From the NCBI RefSeq assembly GCF_021129305.1, contig NZ_JAJOMB010000002.1, forward strand, positions 248,001-312,000: DNA of 64,000 nucleotides. Reading direction: 5' to 3'. The notes under the pieces are model-generated. The model made no database searches. It saw only the letters and a program-made list of their open reading frames with translations, and had not been told where the DNA came from. The position numbers and the translations under genes are program-made. This DNA is from Kineosporia babensis (GTDB lineage: Bacteria; Actinomycetota; Actinomycetes; Actinomycetales; Kineosporiaceae). The first letter of the stretch is position 1; each line of letters begins with the position of its first letter. Shown here piece by piece: positions 33,268 through 43,900 of this stretch.

Positions 33268-35823
33268 TCAGCCGCGCAGGTCTCGCTCCTGCGCGCGCCC
33301 GGCCCGGGCCACCGCGTCGCGGCCCTCGACCACCAGACGGCGCAGCGCCGGCTCGGCCTCGGAGTCCGCCAGCCACTGCTCGGTGGCGGCCAGCACCTCC
33401 AGCACCGGCTGCGCCGACGGGTACAGGCCGGTGGCGATCTGCGCGGACATCTCGTTCGTGCGCTCGGCGTAAACCTTGGTCAGCGACGCGAAGTAGGGCG
33501 CGACGTAGGGCGCCAGCAGCGAACGGTCGTGCACCCGGCCGAACCCACCGATCACGGCCTGCTGCACGGTGTTCGGCAGATCGCCGTCCTCGACCACGCT
33601 CTTGAACGCCGCCGCCTTGGCCTCCGGCGTCGGGATCGCGGCCCGGGCCGCCGCCGCGTGCACCCGGCCGGTCGCCGTGTCGTCCCTGGCCAGTTCGGCG
33701 GCGATCTCGCTCTCGCCGACCGTACCCCCGGCCACCAGCGCGATCAGCAGACCCCAGCGCATCTCGGTGTCCACCGCCAGGCCGTCGATGCTCAGCGCAC
33801 CCGACAGCAGCGTCTCCACCGCGGCCAGCTGTTCCGGGGTGCCGGCGTGCGCGGCGAACGAACGGGCCAGCAGCAGCTGCATGTCGCTGCCCGGCTCGGC
33901 CGTCTTCAGCAGTGCGAACAGCCGGTCCGCAGCGGTGGCGACGGTCTCCTTGCGGAACTCCGGCGCCACGTACGACTCCAGCGTGGCGGCGAGCTGGCGC
34001 AGCAGGGTCTGGGCCACGCTCGGGTCGTCCACCGAGGCGATGTTCGAGAGCACCAGGTCGACGAAAGACCTTGCGGGCAGCTCGGCGTCGCGGGTCATGT
34101 CCCAGGCCGCGCCCCAGACCAGGGTGCGGGCCAGGCTGTCCTCGAAGTCGGCGAGGTGGCCCATCGCGGTGTCCAGCGAGCCCGCGTCCAGGCGGATCTT
34201 GGTGTAGGCCAGATCCTCGTCGTTGATCAGGATCAGGTCGGGCCGGGCCTTTCCGGACAGCTGCGGGACCTCGGTGAGCTCCCCGGCCACGTCCAGCTCG
34301 ATCCGGGTGGTGCGCCGCAGTTTGCCCTCAACCAGGTCGTACCCACCGACCACGAGCCGGTGCGGGCGCAGGTGCGGGTACTCGGCGGCGGCTTCCTGGG
34401 CGATCGCGAACCGGGTGATCACCCGGTCCTCGCCGGTCTCCACCACCGGGCGCAGGGTGTTCACCCCGGCGGTCTGCAGCCAGGCCTTCGACCAGCTGTC
34501 CAGGTCCCGGCCGCTGGTCTGCTCCAGGTGCCCGAGCAGGTCCTTCAGCGTGGTGTTCTGCCAGGCGTGGGTCTTGAAGTACTGCCGCAGGCCGGCGTCG
34601 AAGTCCTTCTCACCGACCCAGTGCACCAGCTGCTTGAGCACCGAAGCGCCCTTGGCGTAGGTGATCCCGTCGAAGTTGACCTCGACGTCCTCCAGGTCGC
34701 GGATGTCGGCCACGATCGGGTGGGTCGAGCTGAGCTGGTCCTGCCGGTACGCCCAGGACTTCTCGGCGCTGCTGAAAGTGGTCCAGGAGGTGGCCCACCG
34801 GGTCGCCTCGGCCTGGCAGCGGGTGCTGGCGTACTCGGCGAACGACTCGTTCAGCCACAGATCGTCCCACCAGCGCATGGTGACCAGGTCGCCGAACCAC
34901 ATGTGGGCCAGCTCGTGCAGGATGGTCAGCGCCCGGCGCTCGATCAGGGCCTCGGGCACCCGCGAGCGGAACACGTAGACCTCGGTGATGGTCACCGTGC
35001 CGGCGTTCTCCATCGCCCCGGCGTTGAACTCGGGGACGAACAGCTGGTCGTACTTGGGGAACGGGTAGTCGCAGTCGAAGGTCTTCTCGAACCAGGCGAA
35101 TCCGGCCTTGGTGATCGCGATGACGTTGTCCGCGTCCAGGTGCTCGGCCAGCGACTTGCGGCAGAACACGCCGAGCGGGATGGTCCGGCCGTCGCGCACG
35201 GTCAGCTCGTCGGTGACCCGGTGGTAGGGGCCGGCGACCAGCGCGGTGACGTACGGGCTCATCAGCTCGGTGGGCCCGAAACGCCAGACGGCGGTCCCGT
35301 TCTCGGCCGGCTCGGGCTCGACCGCGGTGGCGACGGTGACCACCTGCCAGTGGCTGGGGGCCTTGACCGTCCAGGTGTAGACCGCCTTCAGGTCGGGCTG
35401 GTCGAAGCAGGCGAACACCCGCCGCGCGTCGGCCACCTCGAACTGCGTGTACAGGTACGTCTCGCCGTCCACCGGGTCGACGAAGCGGTGCAGGCCCTCA
35501 CCCGTCTGCATGTACGCGGCGTCGGCGACGACCTGCAGTTCGTTGGCGCCCGTGGTCACTCCCGGCAGGGCGATCCGGGCCGTGCTGACCACCTGGCTGA
35601 CGTCCAGGGCGACGCCGTTCAGGACGACCTCGTGCACCGTGGGCGCGATCAGATCGATGAACAACTCTTCCGGCAGCGTGCCGACGGCGGTGAACTTCAC
35701 CGTGGTGCGCGAGGTGAAGGTCTCCTCGCCACCGGTCAGGTCCAGGTCGATGTCGTACGACTGCACCGTGAACACGGCGGCGCGGGCGGCCGCCTCGTCG
35801 CGGGTCAGGTTCGTGCCGGGCAC
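33268..35823 (-). CDS. pepN: Aminopeptidase N (M1 family)
   Basis: Zinc aminopeptidase of 851 residues removing N-terminal residues from peptides in the cytosol. GAMEN exopeptidase motif at 269-273 (NAGAMENAGTVT), zinc site HELAH at 303-307 with Glu326 in NESFAE, catalytic Glu304. Domain order and length match actinobacterial PepN. GTG at 35823. Convergent with GH26-like B and divergent from the Rv2466c-like gene; in Mycobacterium tuberculosis the same three genes (pepN, Rv2466c, rpiB) are neighbours, as I recall. Confidence 0.95.
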   Translation of the reverse strand: MPGTNLTRDEAAARAAVFTVQSYDIDLDLTGGEETFTSRTTVKFTAVGTLPEELFIDLIAPTVHEVVLNGVALDVSQVVSTARIALPGVTTGANELQVVADAAYMQTGEGLHRFVDPVDGETYLYTQFEVADARRVFACFDQPDLKAVYTWTVKAPSHWQVVTVATAVEPEPAENGTAVWRFGPTELMSPYVTALVAGPYHRVTDELTVRDGRTIPLGVFCRKSLAEHLDADNVIAITKAGFAWFEKTFDCDYPFPKYDQLFVPEFNAGAMENAGTVTITEVYVFRSRVPEALIERRALTILHELAHMWFGDLVTMRWWDDLWLNESFAEYASTRCQAEATRWATSWTTFSSAEKSWAYRQDQLSSTHPIVADIRDLEDVEVNFDGITYAKGASVLKQLVHWVGEKDFDAGLRQYFKTHAWQNTTLKDLLGHLEQTSGRDLDSWSKAWLQTAGVNTLRPVVETGEDRVITRFAIAQEAAAEYPHLRPHRLVVGGYDLVEGKLRRTTRIELDVAGELTEVPQLSGKARPDLILINDEDLAYTKIRLDAGSLDTAMGHLADFEDSLARTLVWGAAWDMTRDAELPARSFVDLVLSNIASVDDPSVAQTLLRQLAATLESYVAPEFRKETVATAADRLFALLKTAEPGSDMQLLLARSFAAHAGTPEQLAAVETLLSGALSIDGLAVDTEMRWGLLIALVAGGTVGESEIAAELARDDTATGRVHAAAARAAIPTPEAKAAAFKSVVEDGDLPNTVQQAVIGGFGRVHDRSLLAPYVAPYFASLTKVYAERTNEMSAQIATGLYPSAQPVLEVLAATEQWLADSEAEPALRRLVVEGRDAVARAGRAQERDLRG

Positions 35824-36057
35824 AGATTTCCTCCTCGGTGGGGCGTCAGAGGTCGGACGGGCTCAGGCGGTGCCGGGTCGCGGTGCCGGCCTGGCCCCTC
35901 GGCGTGGCGCTCAGGGGTGCTGGTTCCTCACGCCGGATCCTCTCACCACACCTGTCCCGATGCCGCTCAGGGATCAGGGATGACCTTGCGCATTCGGTGC
36001 GTTGTCGGTGGCGGAACGTATTGCCGAATCCACCCCGACCTACGAAGGGCTCTCCCG

Positions 36058-36672
36058 ATGAGTGAGCGCGACACCGCCGACTTCTGGTTCGACCCGCTGT
36101 GCCCCTTCGCCTGGGCCACCTCGCGCTGGATCATCGAGGTCGGCAAGGTCCGCCCGATCGACGTGAAGTGGCACGTGATGAGCCTGTCGGTGCTGAACGA
36201 GGGGCGCGACGAGCTGCCGCAGGTCTACCGCGACCTGATGGACCGCGGCTGGGGCCCGGTCCGGGTGGTCATCGCGGCCCGGGAGCTGCACGGCGAGAAG
36301 TACGTCAAGGCGCTGTACGACGCGATGGGCGCGCTGATCCACTACGAGGGCGAGAAGGACTACTCGGTGGTCATCGAGAAGGCCCTGGCCGAGGTGGGCC
36401 TGCCGGCCGAGCTGGCCCGGTACGCCACCAGCGACGAGTACGACGAGCAGTTGCGGGCCAGCCACGCCGAGGGCATCGGCAAGGTCGGTGAGGACGTCGG
36501 TACCCCGGTGGTGGCGTTCAACGACACCGCCTTCTTCGGCCCGGTGATCACCCGGGTGCCGACCGGCGAGGAGGCAGGCAAGCTCTGGGACGGCACTCTG
36601 CTGCTGGCCGCCAACCCGTACTTCTTCGAGCTCAAGCGCACCCGTACCGAGTCGCCGCAGTTCGACGTGTAG
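36058..36672 (+). CDS. DsbA-like mycothiol-dependent nitroreductase family protein with CPFA site
   Basis: A 204-residue protein that I recall as an orthologue of mycobacterial Rv2466c by its start (ADFWFDPLCPFAWATSRWII), its HVMSLSVLNE segment and its FFELKRTRTE end. In Rv2466c the thioredoxin-fold site is CPWC; here it reads C15-P-F-A18, so the first cysteine is kept and the second lost. That is unusual for a disulphide enzyme and suggests a monothiol or mixed-disulphide mechanism. No signal peptide, so cytosolic. ATG at 36058; next gene rpiB follows after 81 bp on the same strand. Confidence 0.85.
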   Translation: MSERDTADFWFDPLCPFAWATSRWIIEVGKVRPIDVKWHVMSLSVLNEGRDELPQVYRDLMDRGWGPVRVVIAARELHGEKYVKALYDAMGALIHYEGEKDYSVVIEKALAEVGLPAELARYATSDEYDEQLRASHAEGIGKVGEDVGTPVVAFNDTAFFGPVITRVPTGEEAGKLWDGTLLLAANPYFFELKRTRTESPQFDV

Positions 36673-36753
36673 TTCGACCCGTAGTTCGACGGGTGAATGG
36701 TTGCGCCGAGTCTGGCGCTCCCGGCCCGGGCCGGGGGTGCCAGACTGTGCGCC

Positions 36754-37224
36754 ATGCGCGTCCACCTGGGATCAGACCACGCGGGTCTGGAACTGAAGCA
36801 GCACCTGGCCAAGCACCTCACCGAAGCCGGTCACGAGATCGTCGATCACGGGCCGCACCAGTACGACCCGGAAGACGACTACCCGCCGTTCTGCCTGCGG
36901 GCGGCCGAGGCGGTGGCCGCCGACGCCGGCAGCCTGTGCATCGTCATCGGCGGGTCCGGCAATGGTGAGCAGATTGCGGCGAACAAGGTCAAGGGGGTGC
37001 GGGCCGCCCTGGCCTGGAGCACCGAGACCGCCAAGCTGGGCCGCCAGCACAACGACGCCAACGTGATGGCGGTCGGCGGCCGGATGCACTCGCTCGCCGA
37101 GGCCACCGGTTTCGTCGAGGCGTTCCTGGCCGAGCCGTTCAGCAACAACCCCCGGCACATCCGCCGGATCGACCAGCTCGCCTCCTACGAGACCACCGGC
37201 GTCCTGCCTCCGCTGCCCGAGTAA
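36754..37224 (+). CDS. rpiB: Ribose-5-phosphate isomerase B
   Basis: Interconverts ribose-5-phosphate and ribulose-5-phosphate. The 156-residue protein starts MRVHLGSDHAGLELKQHL with the Asp-His pair, and IVIGGSGNGEQIAANK carries the Glu that replaces the usual catalytic Cys, as in mycobacterial RpiB. RHIRRIDQL near the end is the phosphate/ring-opening region. ATG at 36754; the frame is open further upstream but without family sequence. Third gene of the pepN-Rv2466c-rpiB syntenic block. Confidence 0.94.
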   Translation: MRVHLGSDHAGLELKQHLAKHLTEAGHEIVDHGPHQYDPEDDYPPFCLRAAEAVAADAGSLCIVIGGSGNGEQIAANKVKGVRAALAWSTETAKLGRQHNDANVMAVGGRMHSLAEATGFVEAFLAEPFSNNPRHIRRIDQLASYETTGVLPPLPE

Positions 37225-37304
37225 CCCGAAACCGCCCATGCGCCCCAGACACCTCATGGTTACGCATCGTGGTTAATTAGTTACAGTGTGGCTAAGATCG
37301 GGGC

Positions 37305-38648
37305 ATGGCCACGTTGAACCACGGCTCACCGCGGCTGCCCGGGCCCAGGTTTTCCGGCGATCCGGAGCTCTCCGGCGATCCGGCGCCTGGGCCCGAGCTA
37401 CCCGCCCCCACCCCAACCCCCGCCCACGGCCCGGAGCGGCCCACCAAAGGAGCCGTCCGCATCCCGGCACCCAGGGGTGCCGACGTGACCGCCGCCCCGG
37501 AACGGGTTCTCCTCGACGAGCTTCGGGGGCTCCTGGGGCAGGTGCTCGGCCGTCGCGGGCGCAAGGCGGCCCGCCGGGCCCGGCGCTGGGTCGATCAGGG
37601 CACTTCGCCCGGGCCGGGCCGGATCTGGCTGAACATCGTCTCCGCCCTGAGCTTCGCCCTGGTGGCCCAGCACGCCCCCGGCTTCCTGCCCGCCGCCTGT
37701 GTCGGGCTCTTCCTGATCCTCGGCTCGGCGGTCGTGCGGCCCCGGCACCTGGTCCGCGACGCGGCCCTGATCGGCGCCATCGTCACCGTGGTGCTGGCCC
37801 TGACCGGGCAGCAGTTCTGGTCGCTGGTCCCGGTCACCGGCGTCTGCCTGGGCGCCGTGCTGGTCGGCTGGGTGCAGCGCCGTGAGCGCGACGCCGCCGA
37901 CTCCGGCCTGCGGGACGCCTCCACCGCCAACGCCGTGCTGATCGACCTGCGCAACGAGATGCTGATCCGCTCCGTAGAACCGCACTTGCCGCAGGGCTGG
38001 CGGTTCGACACCGACCTGCGCCCGGCCTTCGGCGACTCGTTCAGCGGTGACTTCCTGGTCACCGCCCAGCCCCGGCCGGACGAGCTGGAGGTGGTGCTGG
38101 TCGACGTGTCCGGCAACGGCTACCAGGCCGGGGCCCGGGCGCTGCTGCTGGCCGGGGCGATGGGCGCGCTGCTCGATGCCGTGCCCTCGTCCGGGCTGCT
38201 GTCCGCCGCCAACCAGCACGTGGTGCGCCTGGGCACACAGCTCGGCACCGAAGAGGCCTTCGCCACCGCGGTCCACGTCAGCGTCGACCTGGACACCGGC
38301 GTCTTCTGCGTGACCGGCGCCGGCCACCCACCGGTCGCCCACTACCACGCGGGCTCCGGCCGCTGGGACGTCCTGGACGGCGAACAGGGGCCTGCGCTGG
38401 GCGTACTCGAGGACGCCGTCTACCCGAAGATCGTCGGCCGGCTGGATCGCGGTGACGCCCTGATGCTGTTCACCGACGGCCTGGTGGAGAGCCGCCGCCT
38501 CGACGTCGGCCGGGGCATCGACCGGCTGGTCGGCCGCGCCGATCCGCTGATCGCCCGGGGTGTGGAGAGCGCCGCCGCGCGGATCACCAGCGCCATCCGC
38601 ACCGAGGAGGGCGACGACCGGGCCCTGGTCATCCTGCGCCGCGGCTGA
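37305..38648 (+). CDS. Membrane PP2C/SpoIIE-type serine phosphatase
   Basis: A 447-residue protein: a Pro-rich cytoplasmic N-terminus, a basic segment (GRRGRKAARRARRW), about four membrane helices between residues 107 and 190, then a SpoIIE phosphatase domain. Metal-binding motifs are FSGDFLV, VLVDVSGNGYQAG, FTDGLVESRRL and DDRALVILRRG, in the PP2C order. There is no sensor domain apart from the membrane part. Likely reverses phosphorylation of an anti-sigma-factor antagonist in a partner-switching stress pathway; partner unknown. ATG at 37305. Confidence 0.88.
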   Translation: MATLNHGSPRLPGPRFSGDPELSGDPAPGPELPAPTPTPAHGPERPTKGAVRIPAPRGADVTAAPERVLLDELRGLLGQVLGRRGRKAARRARRWVDQGTSPGPGRIWLNIVSALSFALVAQHAPGFLPAACVGLFLILGSAVVRPRHLVRDAALIGAIVTVVLALTGQQFWSLVPVTGVCLGAVLVGWVQRRERDAADSGLRDASTANAVLIDLRNEMLIRSVEPHLPQGWRFDTDLRPAFGDSFSGDFLVTAQPRPDELEVVLVDVSGNGYQAGARALLLAGAMGALLDAVPSSGLLSAANQHVVRLGTQLGTEEAFATAVHVSVDLDTGVFCVTGAGHPPVAHYHAGSGRWDVLDGEQGPALGVLEDAVYPKIVGRLDRGDALMLFTDGLVESRRLDVGRGIDRLVGRADPLIARGVESAAARITSAIRTEEGDDRALVILRRG

Positions 38649-38715
38649 CTACTCCGTTCGGGGTAGTACTGGGGCGTCACTCAAGCGGGGGGCAGGTGGG
38701 GTCGAGCAATCCGGG

Positions 38716-39843
38716 GTGCTGACTCGACGCAACCCACGCGCCCTGTTCCTCGGCCTCGCCACCGCCGCAGCATCCGCAGCCGCCGCCGCGCTGATGGCTG
38801 CCCCTTCGCAGGCGGCCTCCGCGAAGACCGCACCGGCCACTTCACCGGCCGCCGGCCGCACCATCCTGGTCTCCTCCGAAGGCCACGACGGCACCACCCG
38901 GATGGCCGCCGGACAGCGTCCGCTGGCCACCATCACCAAGGCGATCAAGCTGGCCGAGCCCGGTGACACCATCCTGGTCAAGGGCGGAACCTATGTCGGG
39001 GCAGCCGGTTACGGGGCCCGCCCGGGCCGCCGCAACGCCCCGATCCGGCTGCGCGCCGCGGCCGGTGAGCGGGTCGTGATCAAGGGCACCCTGCAGCTCG
39101 AGAATGCCGACTACTGGCAGGTCTCCGGGATCAACGTCACCCGCAACCCGGCCGACGGGCGCAAGGAGTTCCTGGTCAAGTTCGACGGCGGGACCGGCTG
39201 GTCGTTCCTGAACGCCGAGGTCTGGGGCAGCATCGGGGTCTCCAACCTGATGGTCAGCTCCTCGGCCCGCAACGGGGTGCCACGCGACTACCGGATCGCC
39301 GGCAACTGCATCCACGACAACAACGCCGTGGGCGGCGCGTTCATGAACTTCCACAACATCTACCTGATGCCGGGCTACAACTCCGGCCCGGGCGTGATCG
39401 AGCGCAACACCATGTTCAACTCCGAGAACGGCGCCGCGGTGAAGGCGGCCGGGCCGAGCGCCGCCACCGGTGCCGCCGACGTCCGGATCCGCCGCAACAC
39501 GATCACCCGCTCGGCCGCCGGCGTGATCGTCGGCTACGCCAGCCGCCGGATCGAGGTCCGCAACAACCTGATCGCCCAGCAGGTGGTCCGGGCCCCGGCC
39601 GGCGCCAAGTACGTGCACAACTACAACGCGGCGGTGATCGGAAACCACGTCAGCGGCTCGGGCAACAAGGTGGTCAGCACCGCCCTGTCCGGGTTCCCCC
39701 GGCTGATCAACAACACCAAGGACAGCCGTACGCCGGTCAAGGGCGCCCTGACCAGGCGGCTCACGCCGATCTACACGGCCGGCGTGTCCTGCTCGGGCTA
39801 CAAGATCAGCGGCGCCGCGGCCCGGTACGGCCGGTTCTCCTGA
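38716..39843 (+). CDS. Secreted right-handed parallel beta-helix protein
   Basis: A 375-residue exported protein. The signal peptide is RRNPRALFLGLATAAASAAA with cleavage likely after SQAASA, Arg-Arg at the start being compatible with Tat. The body has beta-helix rungs with N/D-rich turns (IRLRAAAGERVVIKGTL, VRIRRNTITRSAAG, IEVRNNLIAQQ) like pectate-lyase-fold or carbohydrate-active proteins, preceded by ATITKAIKLAEPGDTILVKG. No known catalytic set is visible. GTG at 38716. It converges on GH26-like C with 3 bp between. A surface polysaccharide role is suggested by neighbours only. Confidence 0.8.
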   Translation: MLTRRNPRALFLGLATAAASAAAAALMAAPSQAASAKTAPATSPAAGRTILVSSEGHDGTTRMAAGQRPLATITKAIKLAEPGDTILVKGGTYVGAAGYGARPGRRNAPIRLRAAAGERVVIKGTLQLENADYWQVSGINVTRNPADGRKEFLVKFDGGTGWSFLNAEVWGSIGVSNLMVSSSARNGVPRDYRIAGNCIHDNNAVGGAFMNFHNIYLMPGYNSGPGVIERNTMFNSENGAAVKAAGPSAATGAADVRIRRNTITRSAAGVIVGYASRRIEVRNNLIAQQVVRAPAGAKYVHNYNAAVIGNHVSGSGNKVVSTALSGFPRLINNTKDSRTPVKGALTRRLTPIYTAGVSCSGYKISGAAARYGRFS

Positions 39844-39846
39844 AAC

Positions 39847-40863
39847 TCAGCCACCGAACAACTGCCGGTACCGGCGGCCGGCGTTCGGCAGCGTCCTCAG
39901 TTCGTGGTGTCCCTGAGCCGTGTCGAAGTCGAAGTAGGCGTGGTAGGCCACCCGGTTCTTCGGGTCGTCGATGAAGGCGTGCATCCGGGAGATGAAGTAC
40001 GGGTTGTCGGCGCCGCCCTTGCGGTCCTCGAACCGGCGCCAGGCGCCCCACTCGGGGAAGGTCAGCGGCTTGTTCTTCGAGCGGGCGAAACGTGACCAGA
40101 ACTTCAGGCCGTACTTCTGGTCGCGGATCAGCTTCCAGGCCGCGGCCTGACGGTTGTTGCGACAGGTCTTGCCGCAGTTCTTCGGGTAGGGGTAGTGCGG
40201 CCACGAGATGTCGTAGACGTCCACCCCGATGAAGTCCACGTACTTGTTGCCCGGGTAGAAGCGTCGTGAGTCGGTCTTGCCACCGTTGTTGACGTTCCAG
40301 TCGAACTTCAGGTTCTGCGCCCCCGGCACCGAGCGCATGGTGCGCACCACGTGGCGCCAGTAGGCCTTGAAGTCGCGGCTGTTGCGCGGATGCCACTTCC
40401 ACGACGAGAGGTTGAACTCCCAGCCCAGCCGGATCACCGCATTGCCCTGGCCGTGGGCCACCAGGTTCTCGGCGAGCCTGCGGTAGTGATGGTTGTACTC
40501 GCCCCGGGCCCCGGCCCGGATGCTGGAGCTCTGCCGGGTCGGCAGCATTGCCACCCCGTAGACCATCCGGTACCCCTGGCCCTGCCAGGTCCGCAGCATG
40601 TGCTCCGGGTCGGCGATCTCGTTCCAGGTGGTGCGGCTGGAGAAATCGACCACGTACTGCACGTCGCGGTCCAGCCAGTGGCCGAAGGCCCGGACCTGGC
40701 CGGGCGAAGTACCGCGGAAAACGCCTAGCTTGACCTTCTTCTCAGCGCCCCGTACCTCAGCGGCCTGAGCGGGGGCGGGAGCGCCGATCGCCAGGAGCAC
40801 GGCAACCAGGGCAGCAATCGGAGGGAACCAACGGACGGACGCGACAGTCGCGGGCGCAGGCAC
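39847..40863 (-). CDS. GH26-like glycoside hydrolase, secreted (paralogue C)
   Basis: A 338-residue protein with a Sec signal peptide (cleavage after AQA, about residue 34) and a GH26-like domain from residue 45. Glu149 in IRLGWEFNLSSW and Glu271 in FPEWGAWRR match the acid/base and nucleophile of the other two copies; KVKLGVFRGTSP parallels paralogue B. GTG at 40863. Unlike A and B it has no membrane anchor, so it should be released or wall-associated. It lies between a convergent beta-helix gene and the end of the Tad operon. Confidence 0.84.
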   Translation of the reverse strand: MPAPATVASVRWFPPIAALVAVLLAIGAPAPAQAAEVRGAEKKVKLGVFRGTSPGQVRAFGHWLDRDVQYVVDFSSRTTWNEIADPEHMLRTWQGQGYRMVYGVAMLPTRQSSSIRAGARGEYNHHYRRLAENLVAHGQGNAVIRLGWEFNLSSWKWHPRNSRDFKAYWRHVVRTMRSVPGAQNLKFDWNVNNGGKTDSRRFYPGNKYVDFIGVDVYDISWPHYPYPKNCGKTCRNNRQAAAWKLIRDQKYGLKFWSRFARSKNKPLTFPEWGAWRRFEDRKGGADNPYFISRMHAFIDDPKNRVAYHAYFDFDTAQGHHELRTLPNAGRRYRQLFGG

Positions 40864-40958
40864 GCCGAGGACAGTAATCAGGAAAAGTGAACATCTCGGT
40901 CATAGCGCAATAAGGTTGCAATACGGTCTCACGCTGCTCGCCGGCAACAGCGGAAGCA

Positions 40959-43900
40959 TCAGTAACTTCCGGTTCCGGTCTGGGCCTGGGCGCGCTGGGT
41001 CTGGTGCTGAGCGGCCTGAGTGTGCTGGTGCGAGCCGGGCTGACCCTGGCCGGACCCGGCCAGGTGCTCGATCAGGGTGATGGTCTCCGGCTCGATGTCC
41101 ACCCCGGACGAAGCCAGCACGAACCGCACGTGATCGGCCACGTCGGGCAGCCGGCCCGGCCCGTGGAGGGTGAACTCGGCGCGGATCACGTAGCGCCACA
41201 GGTTCTGCGCGTGCGGCACCGCCTTGAGCGCGGCGGTGGCGGCCTGCTCCACGGCCATGTGGTCGCCGTCCTCGGAGGCGATCTGGCACAGCCGGGTGGC
41301 CGCGTCCAGGATCAGCTGCTCGGACTGCCGCTCCACCCCGGTGCGGGGCAGCCAGGTGTAGGTACCGTGCGCGATACCCCCGACCAGCGGCCCGCGCACC
41401 AGGTGCAGCGCCCGGATCAGCAGGTCACGCTCGCGGGTCCGGTCCCTCGTGCGGTCAGCCCGGTCGACCAGGGTGCGCACCACGTCCCAGTCGCAGGGCA
41501 CGTCCGAGGTCAGCCGCAGCCGCCCGTCCGTGCCTTCGCGCAGCCGGGGCTGGCCCGAGCCATCGGCGCCGAGCCAATCCCGGACCTCGGCGATCATGTC
41601 GTCCCGGACGTCGCTGGTGACCCCGCGCGGCCAGATCGCGGAGCCGAGCACGGTCGGATGCGTACCCGCCGGGTGCAGCGCCAGGTAAGCCATAATTTCC
41701 TCGGCCACCACTAGGCGCCGAGGGTCGATCGGGCCGGGCGCGAAAACCTCGACATTGCCCAGGATCGCCACCCGCACCGGCGCCTGCGCCCAGGTGATGT
41801 CGTCGGTCTCGACCACGCCGCCTGGTTCGGCCACGCGCTCGCCCTGCGGGCCGGAAGCGGTAGGTAGGTCCGGAGTCCCGGCGGAGACGAACAGCGAGTG
41901 CAGACGCTCGATGCTGCCGTCGCCCAGCCGGTTGGCCGTGACCTGCAGGGAAAGCTCCTCGCAGGTAAGGATTCCGGAGTCGTCCACCTGCAGCCGCCAG
42001 CGGGCCCCGGGCAGTTCGCCGGTGACCAGTACAGCGAGATCCGCACCGCGTCCGACCACGGTCTGGAGGCGGGAAGCGGTCTGCACGTTCAGCGGGGCGC
42101 CGTAGATGGCGACTCGCTCGGGGCGGGTGCCGGGGGCTGGACCGCCGGTGAGGATCTGGACCGGACCGGTACGGGGCATCCGCGTTGAGCCCTGTTCCAG
42201 TTGCTCGGTAAGCGCTTTGGCCCCCGTGCACGGAATCAGTCGCCCTGCGGCGATGGCTGGCAAAGCCGGGGGCAGATCCGCGGTGAGCACTTCAATGCCC
42301 CGCGACCACGGGTTTCCGGCCAGCCCCAGCGCCAGGGCCCGCACCACGGCAGCCGCCATGGCAGGGGAGCCAATCACCGCCACCGGTCCGGCCGCGGCGC
42401 CCAGGTTGATGAGAGCGTCTCTACCTAGGTTGTCGCGCCCGACGGAGGCCAGTAGTGGGTATGCGCTGTCGCCGTGAGCCACCAGGTGCTGGGCATCGTT
42501 GTAGGTAAGGCGCCAGCGCAGCCCGTCGTCCAGGGCGGCCCAGGGCGGGGGAGCGGAGGCATGGGCCATGGTCAGCAGCAGGTCCAGGCCGTCGTCGTCG
42601 ACCACCGCGCCGTACGCCTGGGGTAGGGGGAGATTGGCTTCCTGGCAGGCCCGGGGCAGCGAACGCAGGGCAAGGTCCAGCAGGGCGCCACGATCGGCGT
42701 CCGCGCCGGTGCGTAGCCATACCTCGGTCTCGCGCTCGAACTCGCCCGGCTGGTCTTGTCCGCCCCGCCGCCGGCGTCGTACCAGGAGCAAGGTTCCCAG
42801 CATGGCGGCGGTGACCAGTCCGGCGCCGATCAGTTCGGCGGGGAGGCCAAAACCGTCCGATTCGGAAGAGCTTTGATTGGGGACGGGGTCCGCGGCTTTG
42901 TTCTCGCCGGTCGCCACCGGGGGAGTCGGGGCGGTCGTCTCCATGGCACTCGGGGGTGAGGCTTGGGTAGTGGTCGAAGTGCTTGAGGACGCGGGTGCGC
43001 CGGCGCCGCTGGGAGTGCCGCTTGCGCTCGGGGTACTGGTTGCGCTTGAGCTGGTTGCGCTCTGAGTGCTCGTTGCACTGGGGCTGTTGGTTGCGCTGGC
43101 GGCCTGGCTCGGGCTGGCGGCCTGGCTCGGGCTGGCGGCCTGGCTTGGGCCTGCTGGGGAGTTCCCCGCCCCACCGGTGCTCGGCCGGGCGGTGCTGGTA
43201 CCCCGAGGCGGAGTGGGGTCGGTCGGCAGAACGCCGACCCCCTGCGAGGCCACGTTCGGGTTGTGCGGGGGCAGGAAGTTCGGGTCGCCGGCGCTCGCGA
43301 TTCGTCCTGTGGCCGAAGTTCCCTGCGCCTCGGTCGAAGACGGCGCAGCTGTGGAGGGCCGGGCGGTGCTCGTAGCCCGAGGCGTGGCGGTCGCCGAAGC
43401 GGAAGGCGTCTCCTGCCCGGCCCCAGCACCCGCACCAGCGCCCGAACCGGCCCCAGAATCAGCGCCGTTACCGTTCCCCCGCGGCTCGGCCCGAGGTGTC
43501 TCCTCCGGCTCAACCGGAGCCTCGCGCACCGGGTTACGGTCAGCCACCCACCGGGTGACTCCCACCGCATCCTCCGGCAGGATCAGCCGCCATCCCGGCT
43601 GGATCAGCCGCGCAAGGTGCAGGGTGCGACCGTCCGGCTGCAAGCGTCCCTCATTGAGCCGGTAGATCTCGTGGTACCGCCGCCCGTCGCCCAGGTGGCG
43701 CTCGGCGATCTCCCACAGCGTGTCGTGATGCCGCCCGGTCGGAGCCTCCACCACGTAGACCTTGTGCCCGTCCAGAGCCAGCTCGTCCCGGGCCAGCTGC
43801 CCGGTGGATACCCGTTGCTCGGCCTGCGCCGCGCTGCGGCGGGCATTGGCCGCCTCGGCCGCCGCCTGCCGTGCGGTCAGCTGGCGGTTGCTCACCTGGC

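Noticed and set aside
33247-36060. Long plus-strand frame reaching into the Rv2466c-like gene
   Set aside because: Antisense of pepN; only the part from ATG 36058 carries family motifs.
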